Positions 10,744-21,173 of a stretch of 64,000 nucleotides of DNA are shown here, in pieces. The position numbers were made by a program, and so were the translations under genes. Location: assembly GCA_025667525.1 (NCBI GenBank), contig CM046878.1, forward strand, positions 519,134,274 to 519,198,273. The letters are read 5' to 3'. This DNA comes from Glebionis coronaria. Lineage: Eukaryota > Streptophyta > Magnoliopsida > Asterales > Asteraceae. The notes beneath the pieces are model-generated. The model was not told the DNA's origin and did not search any database. It was given only the letters and a program-made list of their open reading frames with translations. Within the stretch, counting starts at the first letter, position 1. Each line of letters starts with the position of its first letter.

Positions 10744-11139
10744 TTAGATGGATCGTTGCAGTAGCTTGTGGTGCATTAAATATGGTCTACCACCAACGAA
10801 TCTTTCCAAGCTCCTCATCAATCTACGTTCACGGAGCTTTTGATCAATCTTCTTGATCACGTACTTCGCCATTTGCCGATAACCCGGATGCCAATCCTCC
10901 GTCATCTCTGGCAAAGTCCCACCCGAGTTAAGATGCTCCAATTTTCCTCTGACTTGTAGAAGAGTCCCATCACTGTACTTATAAAGCTCACCCACCCTCA
11001 TAAACTTCATTAAACCTCGAATGTTCAAGTAGAAAATGCCGCAATTCGGGACAGAAATGCCGGTATAGGGACATCTATCTACATGTTGAGGTAACACTTG
11101 ATTCACTGGATGGGTTAGGTTAAGCTTCCTTTGATAGCT
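10744..11139 (-). pseudogene. C-terminal part of the A2 post-pol ORF
   Basis: This segment continues in frame from the ORF ending at 11140 across one TAA (11142-11140). It first reads SYQRKLNLTHP and ends LERFVGGRPYLMHHKLLQRSI at 10744. I recall the closing FVGGR...YRLLQR pattern from the C-terminus of post-pol proteins of Asteraceae Copia elements, where it directly follows the QRVEDFQLG-type sequence. That makes these parts of one protein. A GTG at 11106 is not a convincing start. Function unknown. Confidence 0.8.
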
Positions 11140-13257
11140 TTAGACTCCCAACTGAAGATCTTCAACTCGTTTCTTGATAACAACACTTCGTGTGAACATA
11201 CGAAGTGCTGTATTCAAGGCAATGAGGTCTTCACGAGGAATATGTGTGAGTTGATCTCGGGTCATCAGAAGCAACATATCTTCGATATCCTCAAGGCGAA
11301 CGATAGAAAAATCTCCCTGCTGGATTTTGTATTCTCTGTCATCCTCCCTTTTCAAACGAATCTCCGTCACATGATAATAGCCATTCTTGGCTTCAGTTTT
11401 CAACCCTAAGATGCTGGAGATGCGGATATCGGATCTAACGTTACTCCCTGAATTGACTAGACAGCAGCCCCTGTACGCCCTTCGAACTCGTTCGTCCCAG
11501 TGTGATGCACCTATGACAGCATACATATCATAATTACGATTTACCTTTGGGACCCAGAGTCGGTTTACCTTTTCCTCGATAAAGGGTATTGTCCCCCAGT
11601 TGGCAGCTTTCAGCAAGGTCAGGGAGGTTGCGTACTTTGATGACCCCTTCAGAAGATACACAAGATCATTGGTGACGAAGAAGTCAAGAGCAATCTGATT
11701 ATCTTGAGAATGATCAAGTGGAGGTGGAGCTCTTTCTGATTCATGAAGTCCTGGCCGTTGAACGGTATTCAGAGCTTTCAGGATCTCATCAGCATAGTAC
11801 TCGAACTCCATTCGGGTTAACCTGGTTTTGGCGCGAAGTCTTTTATCCTTAAGTGCTTTCTTCACCAAAGACGGAGTAACCGAAGTCTTATACTCATGAG
11901 CAAGAAATGCACACAAGTCAATCGGACTACGGATACGGAGATATAGAACATCTCTGTCAGCGTCCGTGATTGGATCATATTGCGCCGTTGCCGTGATCCA
12001 AGCTTGTGGCGGTGCAGTCTCGTCAATCTCCAACGTGTCTGCCCAGTCTTGTGTGCTTGGTTCAGGAACCGTAGATTGTTGTGCTTGTTGTAGAGGAGTA
12101 GAAACGCGAACATCTGCTGGTTCTGATTCAGGCATCTCGGCGGTGTCATGAACGGGTGAGTGTTGTGCAGCTTTGGGTTCCGTTACTGATTCTGCAATCA
12201 CAGGAGCAACAACAAGAGGACTAATAGGGTTAGAGGTAACAGGTATAGATACAGCAATAGAGGTACCGGGAATCGATGACGCTGTAGTAGCATTCACATC
12301 GTGGCGCCACTTAGATCGTCTTGATTCCGATGATGTTGATTTGTCCTTCTGCGCTGCATCTTTCTTGGATTTGGTTCCAGACTTAGCAGGTTTCTTGGAG
12401 CTGGTAACCTTATCTCCCTCTTTAGGCTGTTCACCCCCATCATCATCCTCATTGTTATCCCCGTTGCTTCCCCTAGCACTCTCCTCATTACCATCACCAC
12501 CATCATCGCCATCATCATTATCATCATCATCATCCTCATCATCATCACCATTATCGTCATCTTCATCATCCTTTTCTTCTTCTTCTTCTTCTTCTTCTCC
12601 ACCTTCATCTTCACCAGTACCCTCTTCTGCTTCACTTTCTTCCCTTTCTTCCTCAGGTAGAATGTGGTATGGTACCACACTTCCAAACGTTTTAAATAAC
12701 CTATCATCCTCCATGATAGCGTCATTCAGGGATTTGTAGAGAGCCCGTTGAATCCTAGATTTATCAAGCGATCCAAGTTCCACCATACGAGCTTTAAGGA
12801 TCTTCTTTAATTCAAAATCCGTTAACTCATAAGCAATTTTGTAGGCGTATTCTGAAGGATTGGATGACTTGATCATCAAGTTATCAGCTGCTAGTGTCTT
12901 CAACTCATCACGCAGTTTAGGCATAATGGATTCAACGGATTCTTGCACTCTCTCTTCAACAGAAGCTTCAAGTGCTTCTTTCTGCTCCTTATATTTATCC
13001 CTCATCGCTTGAAGTCTGGTGATTCGTGCAGCATGCTTATCAGCCTCAGCATGCTTAACCTGAGCTAGTTCTTCTGCATGAGCTTTTCGTGTTAACTCCA
13101 TCTCTGCAGCGAACTTAGCAAGCATCTCTTCTTGGGCTTTCTTAGTTGCTTCTTCACTTTGCACTCTTCGAAGTAGCTCTTGGCAAAGATTATCCATCTC
13201 TCTTTTTTGATTATCCGTGTGTTTGTCCAACATCTCTGCCATGACAAATGCAGCCAT
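11140..13257 (-). pseudogene. Middle part of the A2 post-pol ORF: coiled coil, acidic tract and conserved C-terminal domain
   Basis: This is a 705-residue open stretch in the same frame as its neighbours. Residues 1-110 are a Lys/Glu/Ala-rich predicted coiled coil. Residues about 205-265 are almost only Asp and Glu. Then come a Lys/Ser-rich stretch, a Pro/Val/Thr-rich linker and a globular region from about residue 430 (DRDVLYLRIRSPIDLCAFLAHEY) to VVIKKRVEDLQLGV. I see no signal peptide or membrane segment, so it is not a conventional envelope protein. The acidic tract is low-complexity GAA/GAT repeat and gives misleading poly-Ser ORFs on the other strand. The ATG at 13257 is 10 codons inside the frame that follows the TAA at 13290. 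Function unknown. Confidence 0.85.
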
Positions 13258-13287
13258 TGATGATGTTCCAGAGCTGCTCTGGGAAGG

Positions 13288-14715
13288 TTAAAGAGGCTCG
13301 GTTGTTACTACGGTACTAAGGATGGGAGTTATTGGTGGTGGAAGAAATGGTGTTGAAACCGGTCTGGTTGGTAAGGGTTGTATTGGTGGAGGTTGAGTTG
13401 CTAAAGGTTTTGTTACTAATGGTTGAGTGGACACCATGATTGTAGGAGCACCGGACTCCTTTTCAACGCTTGCTGAAACAGGGGGGATGGATGTCTCCTT
13501 CGAAGTAGAATACCTTTCAGGTGATCCAAACTCAAAAACATCCTCTGGCTCCTCGTACTCTTCTTCAATATTTACCCGTGCACCCGAACCACTACCGCCA
13601 GTATCTTTCCTACTCCTTTGAATAGCTATCTTCATCATTTTTCTCTCCGTCTTGTGAAGAGTAGGATCAACAACATCTTCTTCTTCACGTAGAACCATCT
13701 CATCAGCCTTACCCTTTCCCTTCTTAACCTCAGTCTTCTTCTTCTTGGTTTCGGGTTCAGGTAAAGCAGCTGGTTGCTTTCGTTTACCTTTACTCTTGAC
13801 CGTAGTAGACGAGTCTTCTCCAGTCTGAAGGCTTTCTTTCAGCTTCTTGATTTCTAACAGCAGTAGTTTGTAATCAGCAGAGCCTTTGATTTTCTCCGTT
13901 AGAAGATAATCGGGAATAGGACCAGGAATCACACCACCAGATGGTCCTTCATGCCTTAGATCCACAGTATCATCAGCTTCTTCAGTGTGATAACGACTTG
14001 CTGCACGCCTATCAATAGTAGCATCATTTTTCATAAAATAATTAATGATAAGCTTGATAAACCGAGGATAAGGAAAGAAATTTGTCTTCAGCTTCTTGTT
14101 TTGGAAGAGTTGAAAGGTGAATTCTTCCCATATCAACAATGCATAATCTGCATTTGCACCTTTGTACATGCCATAGAAGATGTTCATTATTGGACTGCGC
14201 AAAGCATCATGCCCACTTGTTTTTGGTGTAAGACATCTACTGAGAATACCTAACAATGCTCTCCAAGGTTGTCCTACTTTAGCAGTGGTAAACTCAGACG
14301 CAACTCGTATTTCAGGACATCCAATAGCGTCAAATAACTCCATGAGTTCATCTTTAGTAGGATCCCTCGAATATGACATGCCTTTGGGTGTATCCCGTAT
14401 ACCAAAAATCTTACGGAAGTCTGAAACTGTGAGCGTCTGCTGCTTGTTGTCGATGGTGAAGGTGATCTTGTTTGAAGTACTCTCCTTGGTAGCCCAGAAC
14501 TCATACATGTACTCATAAGGCACCGAGGCAGTACTCCTAAGGGCGTTCTTGAAATGAGAGTGATCAAGGATTGCTATGGCTACTTTAAATCCATGGTGAG
14601 TGGATTTTGAGACTTGCTTCAGCCGGTAATTATTTGGTATGAACTTGAGGGTTCGTGCTTTAGCAATAGCGGCTTCTCTATAGTCTTGGATTGCTTGTAC
14701 AGTTGGATTAGTCAT
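13288..14715 (-). pseudogene. N-terminal part of the A2 post-pol ORF
   Basis: The start is ATG at 14715, opening MTNPTVQAIQDYREAAIAKA. It lies about 140 bp past the second minisatellite in element order. Residues 45-250 form a globular domain with motifs shared, from memory, by post-pol proteins of Asteraceae TNT1-like elements: VSDFRKIFGI, GQPWRALLGILSRCL and FPYPRFIKLIINYFMKND. A basic nuclear-signal-like stretch follows (KGKRKQPAALPEPETKKKKT, about residues 313-332), then a Pro/Thr-rich end. It stops at a TAA (13290-13288), after which the same frame stays open into the next segment. The three segments total 1,323 codons with two internal TAA codons. Confidence 0.87.
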
Positions 14716-14856
14716 TGTATCTGCTTAAGATAAGACATGAAAGGTTGATGCACAAAAACATATAGATATATATCATTCTTACTTCTAAGCATAACACATT
14801 TCATAACATAATACAACAAGTACATATAACAGGCAAACAATATTAATCTAACAACT
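14716..14856 (-). other. Short leader between minisatellite 2 and the post-pol ORF
   Basis: About 140 bp of AT-rich sequence with no gene. It could hold the transcription or translation start context of the post-pol ORF; nothing specific is recognisable. Confidence 0.6.
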
Positions 14857-15262
14857 CTTCATCCGGAACTTTCTTCATTCGGAACTTCTTTCATTCGGAA
14901 CTTCTTTCATTCGGAACTTCCTTCATTCGGAACTTCCTTCATTCGGAACTTCCTTCATTCGGAACTTCCTTCATTCGGAACTTCCTTCATTCGGAACTTC
15001 CTTCATTCGGAACTTCCTTCATTCGGAACTTCCTTCATTCGGAACTTCCTTCATTCGGAAGTCCTTCGTTCGGAAGTCCTTCGTTCGGAAGTCCTTCGTT
15101 CGGAATTCCTTCGTTCGGAAGTCCTTCGTTCGGAAGTCCTTCGTTCGGAAGTCCTTCGTTCGGAAGTCCTTCGTTCGGAAGTCCTTCGTTCGGAAGTCCT
15201 TCGTTCGGAAGTTTTTTAGAAAATTCCTTCATTCGGAAGTCTTTATCCAAGTTCATCCGGAA
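14857..15262 (-). repeat. Second minisatellite of A2 (15-bp TTCATTCGGAACTTCC-type units)
   Basis: About 25 units of 15-16 bp occur in two blocks: TTCATTCGGAACTTCC to the left (14857-15055) and TTCGTTCGGAAGTCC to the right (15056-15215). The (T/C)CGGAA(C/G)TT core is shared with the 5' leader array at 24951-25445. It lies upstream of the post-pol ORF just as the first array lies upstream of gag. The open frame across it (PNEGL repeats) is a repeat artefact. Confidence 0.95.
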
Positions 15263-16568
15263 CTTTTCAAACGTAGCTATGATGATTAATTCTAAGCGCG
15301 TTTGTGAGATTTAAAGCAATCTAAGGCAACACCACATCATCTAAAGCTATTCCGAGCAAAACCCACAAAAAATCTTAAACAATTAATCCTAAATTGGCAA
15401 TTAAACCCTAAATCTGATAAAGTTTACTACCCGAATCAATGAACAAGATTTAGATGATGAATTTTGACGAATTATAAGTTTAAATATTGATGTAATTACC
15501 TTCTAAGATCGAATGGAACAGATTTGGATGATTGAGACGCAAGTTTTGTAAGTTTGTGTGTGTGTTTAAATGGCGGCAAGAAATGAAGCAGAAACAGTGA
15601 ATGAAGGGGGCGGGGGGTTTGCTTTGACTTAGGTCAAAAGTTTTAGCAACTTTTACACATTGTCACTTTTTAACCCTACATTTTTTACTCCTTTTCCCTT
15701 TTAGATTTAAAACTTTTCATTTTTTCCTTGACCATTGTTAAACTTAGCCACTATTAACTTGCACACAACTTAGCAATCGCAACCTATTTGCCAATCTCCA
15801 AAATCTCAAGCAAGTCCTATCACATTGAACGAGCCCAAGTCGTTTTCTAAAGCAATACCACTCATTTACCATTTAGCCATTGATTTTCCACAATCACTTT
15901 TGAAAAAATCGATTTAATGACGAAGATGATATAATATTTTCTCCCCCTTAAACGATGACCCGTTTTCTATTTAAAGAGCTGTAGTCATTGTTTAAAGAGT
16001 CAAATATTGATGAAAGAATTTCCAATTTGTATCTTGAAAAAGTTTGATTCGTGGTGTCAATAAGATTTCTCTTATTTTAACAAATTAATGCACTGAGACG
16101 TACACAAATTTGTGTTAGACCAAGTTGTAAAGTAAACTTGATCCCTTTGCATGATTTGGCTTGTAAATCATGCCCGAGAAAATTAATTCCCGTTCTGAGC
16201 CAACGTTTTCCAAGGAAATACGTGACTTTAATATGAAAACCGGGTTGCAGTCAGAAATAACTACAAGCCATAATGGGCATGTTTTAAAAATGTACAACTT
16301 TTATACGGACTCTATTTATGGCACCGTGTCAATATTAATCGACATTTCTAAGGCCGTAAATATTACCGTACTAAAAGACATGCCCGATTTAAAAAACGAA
16401 AAATATTTTTGGTTTTTCTGGATTTTATAATTTTTATGGTTTTTGTAGGTTTTATATTTTTTATGGTTTTTGTTGGTTTTATATTTTTGTATTTTTCTTT
16501 TGTGGTTTATATATTTACGATAATATACATGATCACGAACAAAGGATACTCTGAATAGTTTACCACGA
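15263..16568 (-). other. Noncoding spacer between pol and the second minisatellite
   Basis: No supported gene. The sequence is AT-rich and includes two tandem units of TTTTTATGGTTTTTGT(A/T)GG with TTTTATATTT near 16430-16495. A polypurine-like TTAAGGGGGAGAAAAT on the minus strand lies at about 15938-15953. By position the spacer separates the pol stop (16569) from the leader of the post-pol ORF. Confidence 0.75.
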
Positions 16569-19091
16569 CTATTCAGCTGATTCTTCTGCCAACTCTTTGA
16601 GAGTCGCTGGAGTGAATGATTTCATGCCAAGCTTGTCGATCAAAAACTCGATTCGTCCTCGATCTAAGGCTTTGGTGAACATATCCGCCAGCTGGTACTC
16701 AGTAGTGACAAAATACAGCTCGATCACTCCGTTCTCCACCTGCTCCTTAATGAAATGGTAGCGAATGTCTATGTGCTTGGCCCGGGAGTGTTGAACATAG
16801 TTGCATCAAAGGGCAATGGCGCTCTTGTTGTCACAATACATCGGGATTTTGTTGAATCCCAAACCGTAGTCAGTTAATTGTGATCTCATCCAAAGGACTT
16901 GAGCACAACAACCGGACATGGCGATGTATTCAGCCTCCGTGCTAGAAATTGCAGCGCTTTTCTGCCTTTTTGAAGACCAACTGATCAATCTATCTCCAAG
17001 GAGTTGCACAGATCCAGAAGTGCTACGCCTCGTGTCTTGACATCCAGCATGATCGGCATCTGCGTATGATATTAAAGCAATAGAGGAATCTTTCGGATAC
17101 CATAGACCACGATGAAGTGTTCCTTTTAGATACCGAAAGATCCTTTTAACTACATGTAGGTGCTTTTCGGTAGGCCGAGCCTGATACCGGGCACACATGC
17201 ATACAGCAAATTGCAAATCAGGCCTGCTAGCAGTCAGATATAGAAGGGTGCCGATCATCCCACGGTAAAGTTTTGGATCGACAATAGTCCCATTCCTATC
17301 TTCATCTAACTTGGATTTCTCCACCATTGGAGTGTCCACGGGGTCACAATTTTCAAAGTTATATTTCTTTAACGATTCTAGAGCATATTTGGATTGATTA
17401 ATAAAGATGCCTCTGGGATTTTGAGAAATCTGTAATCCTAAGAAAAATGAGATTTTGCCCATCATTGACATCTGAAAGCGTGTGGACATTATCTTCTCAA
17501 ATCGATTTGACAATTCTATGTTAGTGGCAGCAAAAATTATATCATCAACATAAATTTGTACCAGAATCATGTTGTTGCCTTCCTTGAGAGTGAATAGAGT
17601 GGGGTCCACCTTGCCTTTGGAGAAGCCTTCCGAAATGAGATATGTTGAGAGGAGATCATACCACGCGCGTGGAGCTTGTTTCAACCCATAGAGAGCCTTC
17701 TTAAGCTTGTACACATGATTAGGAAACTCCGTGCTAACGAACCCATCCGGCTGACTAACATAGACTTCTTCCCTTAGTTCACCGTTCAAAAATGCCGTCT
17801 TCACATCCATTTGATAGACGATCATATTCATATGAGCAGCATACGCAAGGAATAGTCTAATGGCCTCCAATCGTGCAACAGGAGCAAAAGATTCTTCAAA
17901 GTCTATACCCAAGGCTTGTTTATATCCTCTAGCAACCAATCTAGCCTTATTCTTCAATACCGCACCCATCTCATCAAATTTAACCTTATAAACCCATAAC
18001 AAGGTAAGGATGTTAACCTTGTCAGGGAGAGGAACTAATTCCCATACTTCAAGTCGTTGGAATTCATTTAGTTCCTCCTGCATGGCTTCAATCCAAGATG
18101 ATTGAGTCATAGCCTGCTGCCAATTTTTAGGTTCAACTTCAGAGAGAAATGCATCAAAGTAGCAATAGAGTGCACTCTCTTGTAATTGATGGCGTGTAGA
18201 GACTGGTCGATCTAGATCTCCAATGACATTCCTAATTGGGTGATCTTTTGTCCATTTAGTGCTATGGTTTTCAATCCTAGGTGGTCTGGAGTGAACAATA
18301 GAAGGAGCTTCTTCTGAGGTAGACGCGGCTGAAGGGTTTTCAGGTATCGCTACACCAAAGAAAGGAAGCTCTTGCAGGTGAGCATATTCCAAATCGTGAT
18401 CAATAGAATCCTCTTCCACATCATTAGGCACAAGTAGGGGTGATGATTCAGGTGTAGTTTGAGAATCACTTGGTGAAGGTGCATCCGGTTCAATGTGAAT
18501 TGAAGATGCATTAGATAAAGGTTCATTAGCTTGAGCAACCACTTCAGGGATTGGAGCGATCACTACAGGTGCTGGAACTTCATCAGTCGGGGGATCGAAG
18601 AATTCATCAAACAACGGTTGAAACAGTTTATCCCACTCGGGCCTTGTTGGTGGTAAAAATGATGTAGAAGTAGGATTATTGGGAACTAATCCGGAACTAA
18701 TAGCACCGGTTCCCATCTCATGAAGCGCGGGTTTAGAGCTGTGTTGCTCAGAAGCCATCGCTGTCAGCTCATCGAAATCTGCGTCCATAGTTTCTACAAT
18801 CTTGCCAAGATGACGGTTGTAAATTCGGTATGCTTTCTTGGACGGTGAGTAACCAAGGAAAATACCTATGTCGGCTTTCGGTTGAAGCTTACCCAAGTTC
18901 TCACTATTAATGTTTGGATAACAAAGAGCACCAAACACATGAAAAAATGAAACATCGGGTTTACGGTCATGTAGAAGCTCATAAGGTGTTTTTCCATGGC
19001 GTTTCCGAATGATAGAACGGTTTTGGGTGAAACATGCAGTAGATATAGCCTCTGCCCACAAGAACAATGAAGCGTTCGCATAAATAAGCAT
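16569..19091 (-). pseudogene. pol: Integrase end, reverse transcriptase and RNase H of A2
   Basis: The open frame runs from about 19091 to a TGA at 16808-16806, then continues in the same frame to TAG at 16571-16569. The integrase C-terminal region is present ([17 protein letters not shown]). RT motifs are [13 protein letters not shown] and IYVDDIIFA (about 17550-17538). RNase H motifs are [21 protein letters not shown] and CDNKSAIAL. The in-frame TGA falls directly after IAL, and past it the frame reads [11 protein letters not shown] and [11 protein letters not shown], the normal RNase H tail. A frameshift near 19090 separates this from the integrase catalytic core. Confidence 0.93.
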
Positions 19092-20035
19092 AGTCTAGCA
19101 GCTTCCATAAGTGTACGATTCCGTCTTTCAACGACACCGTTTTGTTGTGGAGTGCGTGCAGCGGATGTTTCATGTGAGATACCAACTCCTTCATAGTAAT
19201 CACGAAGAGTCTGGTTGACGAACTGTGTTCCATTGTCTATAGGAATACGGCGGACAGTAGTATTCAAACGTACCTGAATGAATTTCAGAAAAGTGATGAT
19301 AGCCTTCGGAGCTTCATCCTTTGTACGTAGAAATCTAACCCATGTAAACCTGGAGAAATCATCCACAATAACCAGAATGAATTTCTTACCGCTCACACTT
19401 TCAGTTCTCATTGGCCCACAAAGATCCATATGCAAAAGATGAAGTTTTTCTTGATTGGTGTCTTCAGCTTTGGGCTTGTAAGATTTCTTGGTACTTTTCC
19501 CCCTTAAACACGCGGAACATAAATGGTCCTTGTGAAATTTAAGCTTTGGAAGACCACAAACTAATTCGTTTTTAGCCAGATGATTAATAGCATCAAAGTT
19601 AAGATGAGATAATCTGCGATGCCATAACCATGACTTGGTCTTAGATGCTTTAGAGAGAAGACATACTGGAGAGGCGGCCATCATGTCTTGTAAGGACAAG
19701 GTATAAAGATTTGAACCACGAGATCCCTTCAACAAATCTTTTCCTTCCAAGTTTCGGATGAAACAAGTGTGTTGTCGAAAAGCAACCTCAAGGTTGGAAT
19801 CACAAAACTGTCCTACTGAGAATAAATTATGACCAAGACCTTCTACATAGTATACCCTTGAAATCGTAACGTTTCCAATCTGATATTCACCATACCCCAT
19901 TATCTTTGCTATATGATCATTCCCGAATTTAACCGTACCAAGAAACTTGCTGACGAAATTTCGGAGCATCGAGCGATCTCCGGTCATATGCTTTGAACAA
20001 CCGGAGTCCAAATACCACAGGATGATTTGGACCAC
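18866..20035 (-). pseudogene. pol: Protease, GAG-pre-integrase and integrase core of A2
   Basis: The protease active site is WYLDSGCSKHMTGD at the segment start. GAG-pre-integrase follows (LWHRRLSHLNFDAINHL; CSACLRGK). The integrase core has LLHMDLCGP (Asp), IDNGTQFVN (Asp) and GVVERRNRTL (Glu). The last 75 or so residues (from about 19090 to 18866) are out of frame, overlapping the true continuation on the same strand. A frameshift also separates the protease from the preceding linker near 20030-20010. Both breaks look like single-base indels. Confidence 0.9.
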
Positions 20036-20229
20036 CTGAAAATATCACCACACGAAGACAATGTAGAGGTATCGGAATCTGAGTGTTCCTTGTTATTAGC
20101 AGGTACAGATTTATTAATCTTAGATTTGCTAACTCTAGGTTTCTTAGATTTCCTAGCCTTCTTCTTCCTAGTTGGTGGTGTAGATTCTAGTTGGCTTAAA
20201 TCCTGAGGTATTTCTTCACAGATAGGCAC
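19984..20229 (-). pseudogene. gag: Basic linker before the A2 protease
   Basis: A short frame fragment rich in Lys/Arg and Ser (TRKKKARKSKKPRVSKSKIN), followed by an acidic Asp/Ser stretch and an out-of-frame tail. It connects the linker segment upstream (frameshift near 20255) to the protease (frameshift near 20020). It is not a separate gene. The basic run could be nucleic-acid binding or a nuclear signal (inference). Confidence 0.7.
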
Positions 20230-20249
20230 TATAGTGGGAGCTGACCTAA

Positions 20250-21173
20250 TTAAAGGGCGCTGTTTCCATACTTGAGTGCGTTCCTAACTAAAGGCCGCTC
20301 AGACCTAACCTCAATGGATGCATTCCTAGTTAAAGGGCACATTTTTCCATCTAATGTAAAGGTCCTACCAGTGGGACGCCATTGCCAGCCAACTTGGGCA
20401 CGAGTTCTACCCGTTGGCTTCCATTCAAGACCATTCCTAATGGCATTCATTTCATTCACATGATCAATAAGACACAAATCATGACGTTGGGAAAACATAC
20501 ATTCATTACAATTCCAACAATTCAAATTAGAATTCACGAATGGTTTAGGCTTCTGCACAGGCGCAGAGCTTTTAGTCTTAACATGATTCTTTTTATTTAA
20601 AACTGAACTAGCATTCCTATGGTGAGCTTCTACGTTCTTCTTTTTGGCACTACTAGTGGAGGGCTTGATCTTATCTTTCTTGAGTGGCGATCCTTTAGCC
20701 TTAGTAGTCTCTTTTAATCCTGTAGAAGGCAAAGTGGGAATATTAGCAATAGATTTTAAAGGTGCCTTACTTGATTGTGCCAATGACGGTTTTGCTCCTG
20801 GAGTCTTATTAAATGGAGTTACAGCAATGGGCCTATTAGTAAGTAGTGCAGAGCCTGGTTTACCTATGTATTGCAAATATGCTAAGCAATATTGAACTCG
20901 CTTAATATATTCATGAGCCGAATAATAGTAGCTACTTGAGGGATCTAAGGCATAAAGATCGTCTAAAATATCCCTAACAAGATCTACATGCTTAATGGCA
21001 TTCCTCATATAATCATCGTAGGTAACCGGGTTTCTCTTATGAAGCGGGTTCTTATAAAGCTCTACTGACTTGGTTGTTGGAGCACTAGTGGACGGTGCAG
21101 AGTCGGTAGCTAAGTTATCAACAACCTCTTGTCGGGTGAGAAGAAGTGTCTCCTTTAACTCAGCCAAAACCAT
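20250..21173 (-). pseudogene. gag: Gag-pol linker segment of A2
   Basis: A 307-residue frame between the long gag and the protease. The N-terminal part has YDDYMRNAIKHVDLVRDILDDL, and a Lys/Ser/Pro-rich middle follows. The C-terminal part has CWNCNECMFSQRHDLCLIDH and WKPTGRTFTLDGKMCPLTRN. The WKPTGR...CPLTR pattern is common just upstream of the protease in Asteraceae TNT1-like polyproteins (memory). Its start ATG overlaps the end of the preceding frame by 19 bp. That overlap marks a one-base frameshift near 21170, not a real new start. Confidence 0.82.

Noticed and set aside
12173..12739. Poly-Ser protein on the plus strand
   Set aside because: Antisense of the Asp/Glu tract of the post-pol ORF.
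13288..13290. Programmed stop-codon readthrough in the post-pol ORF
   Set aside because: TAA is the least leaky stop, there are two of them, and the same element has many other lesions; plain mutation is simpler. Other copies would settle it.
10744..14715. Envelope gene after pol
   Set aside because: No signal peptide, membrane segment or cleavage-like site; very acidic and coiled-coil instead.
15035..15256. PNEGL-repeat protein on the minus strand
   Set aside because: Translation of the minisatellite; no non-repeat domain and no conserved start.
14857..15262. CRISPR-like array
   Set aside because: Units are directly adjacent with no unique spacers, and the context is plant DNA.
16170..16430. 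86-codon ORF on the plus strand
   Set aside because: In a noncoding spacer of a minus-strand element; no motif or conservation visible.
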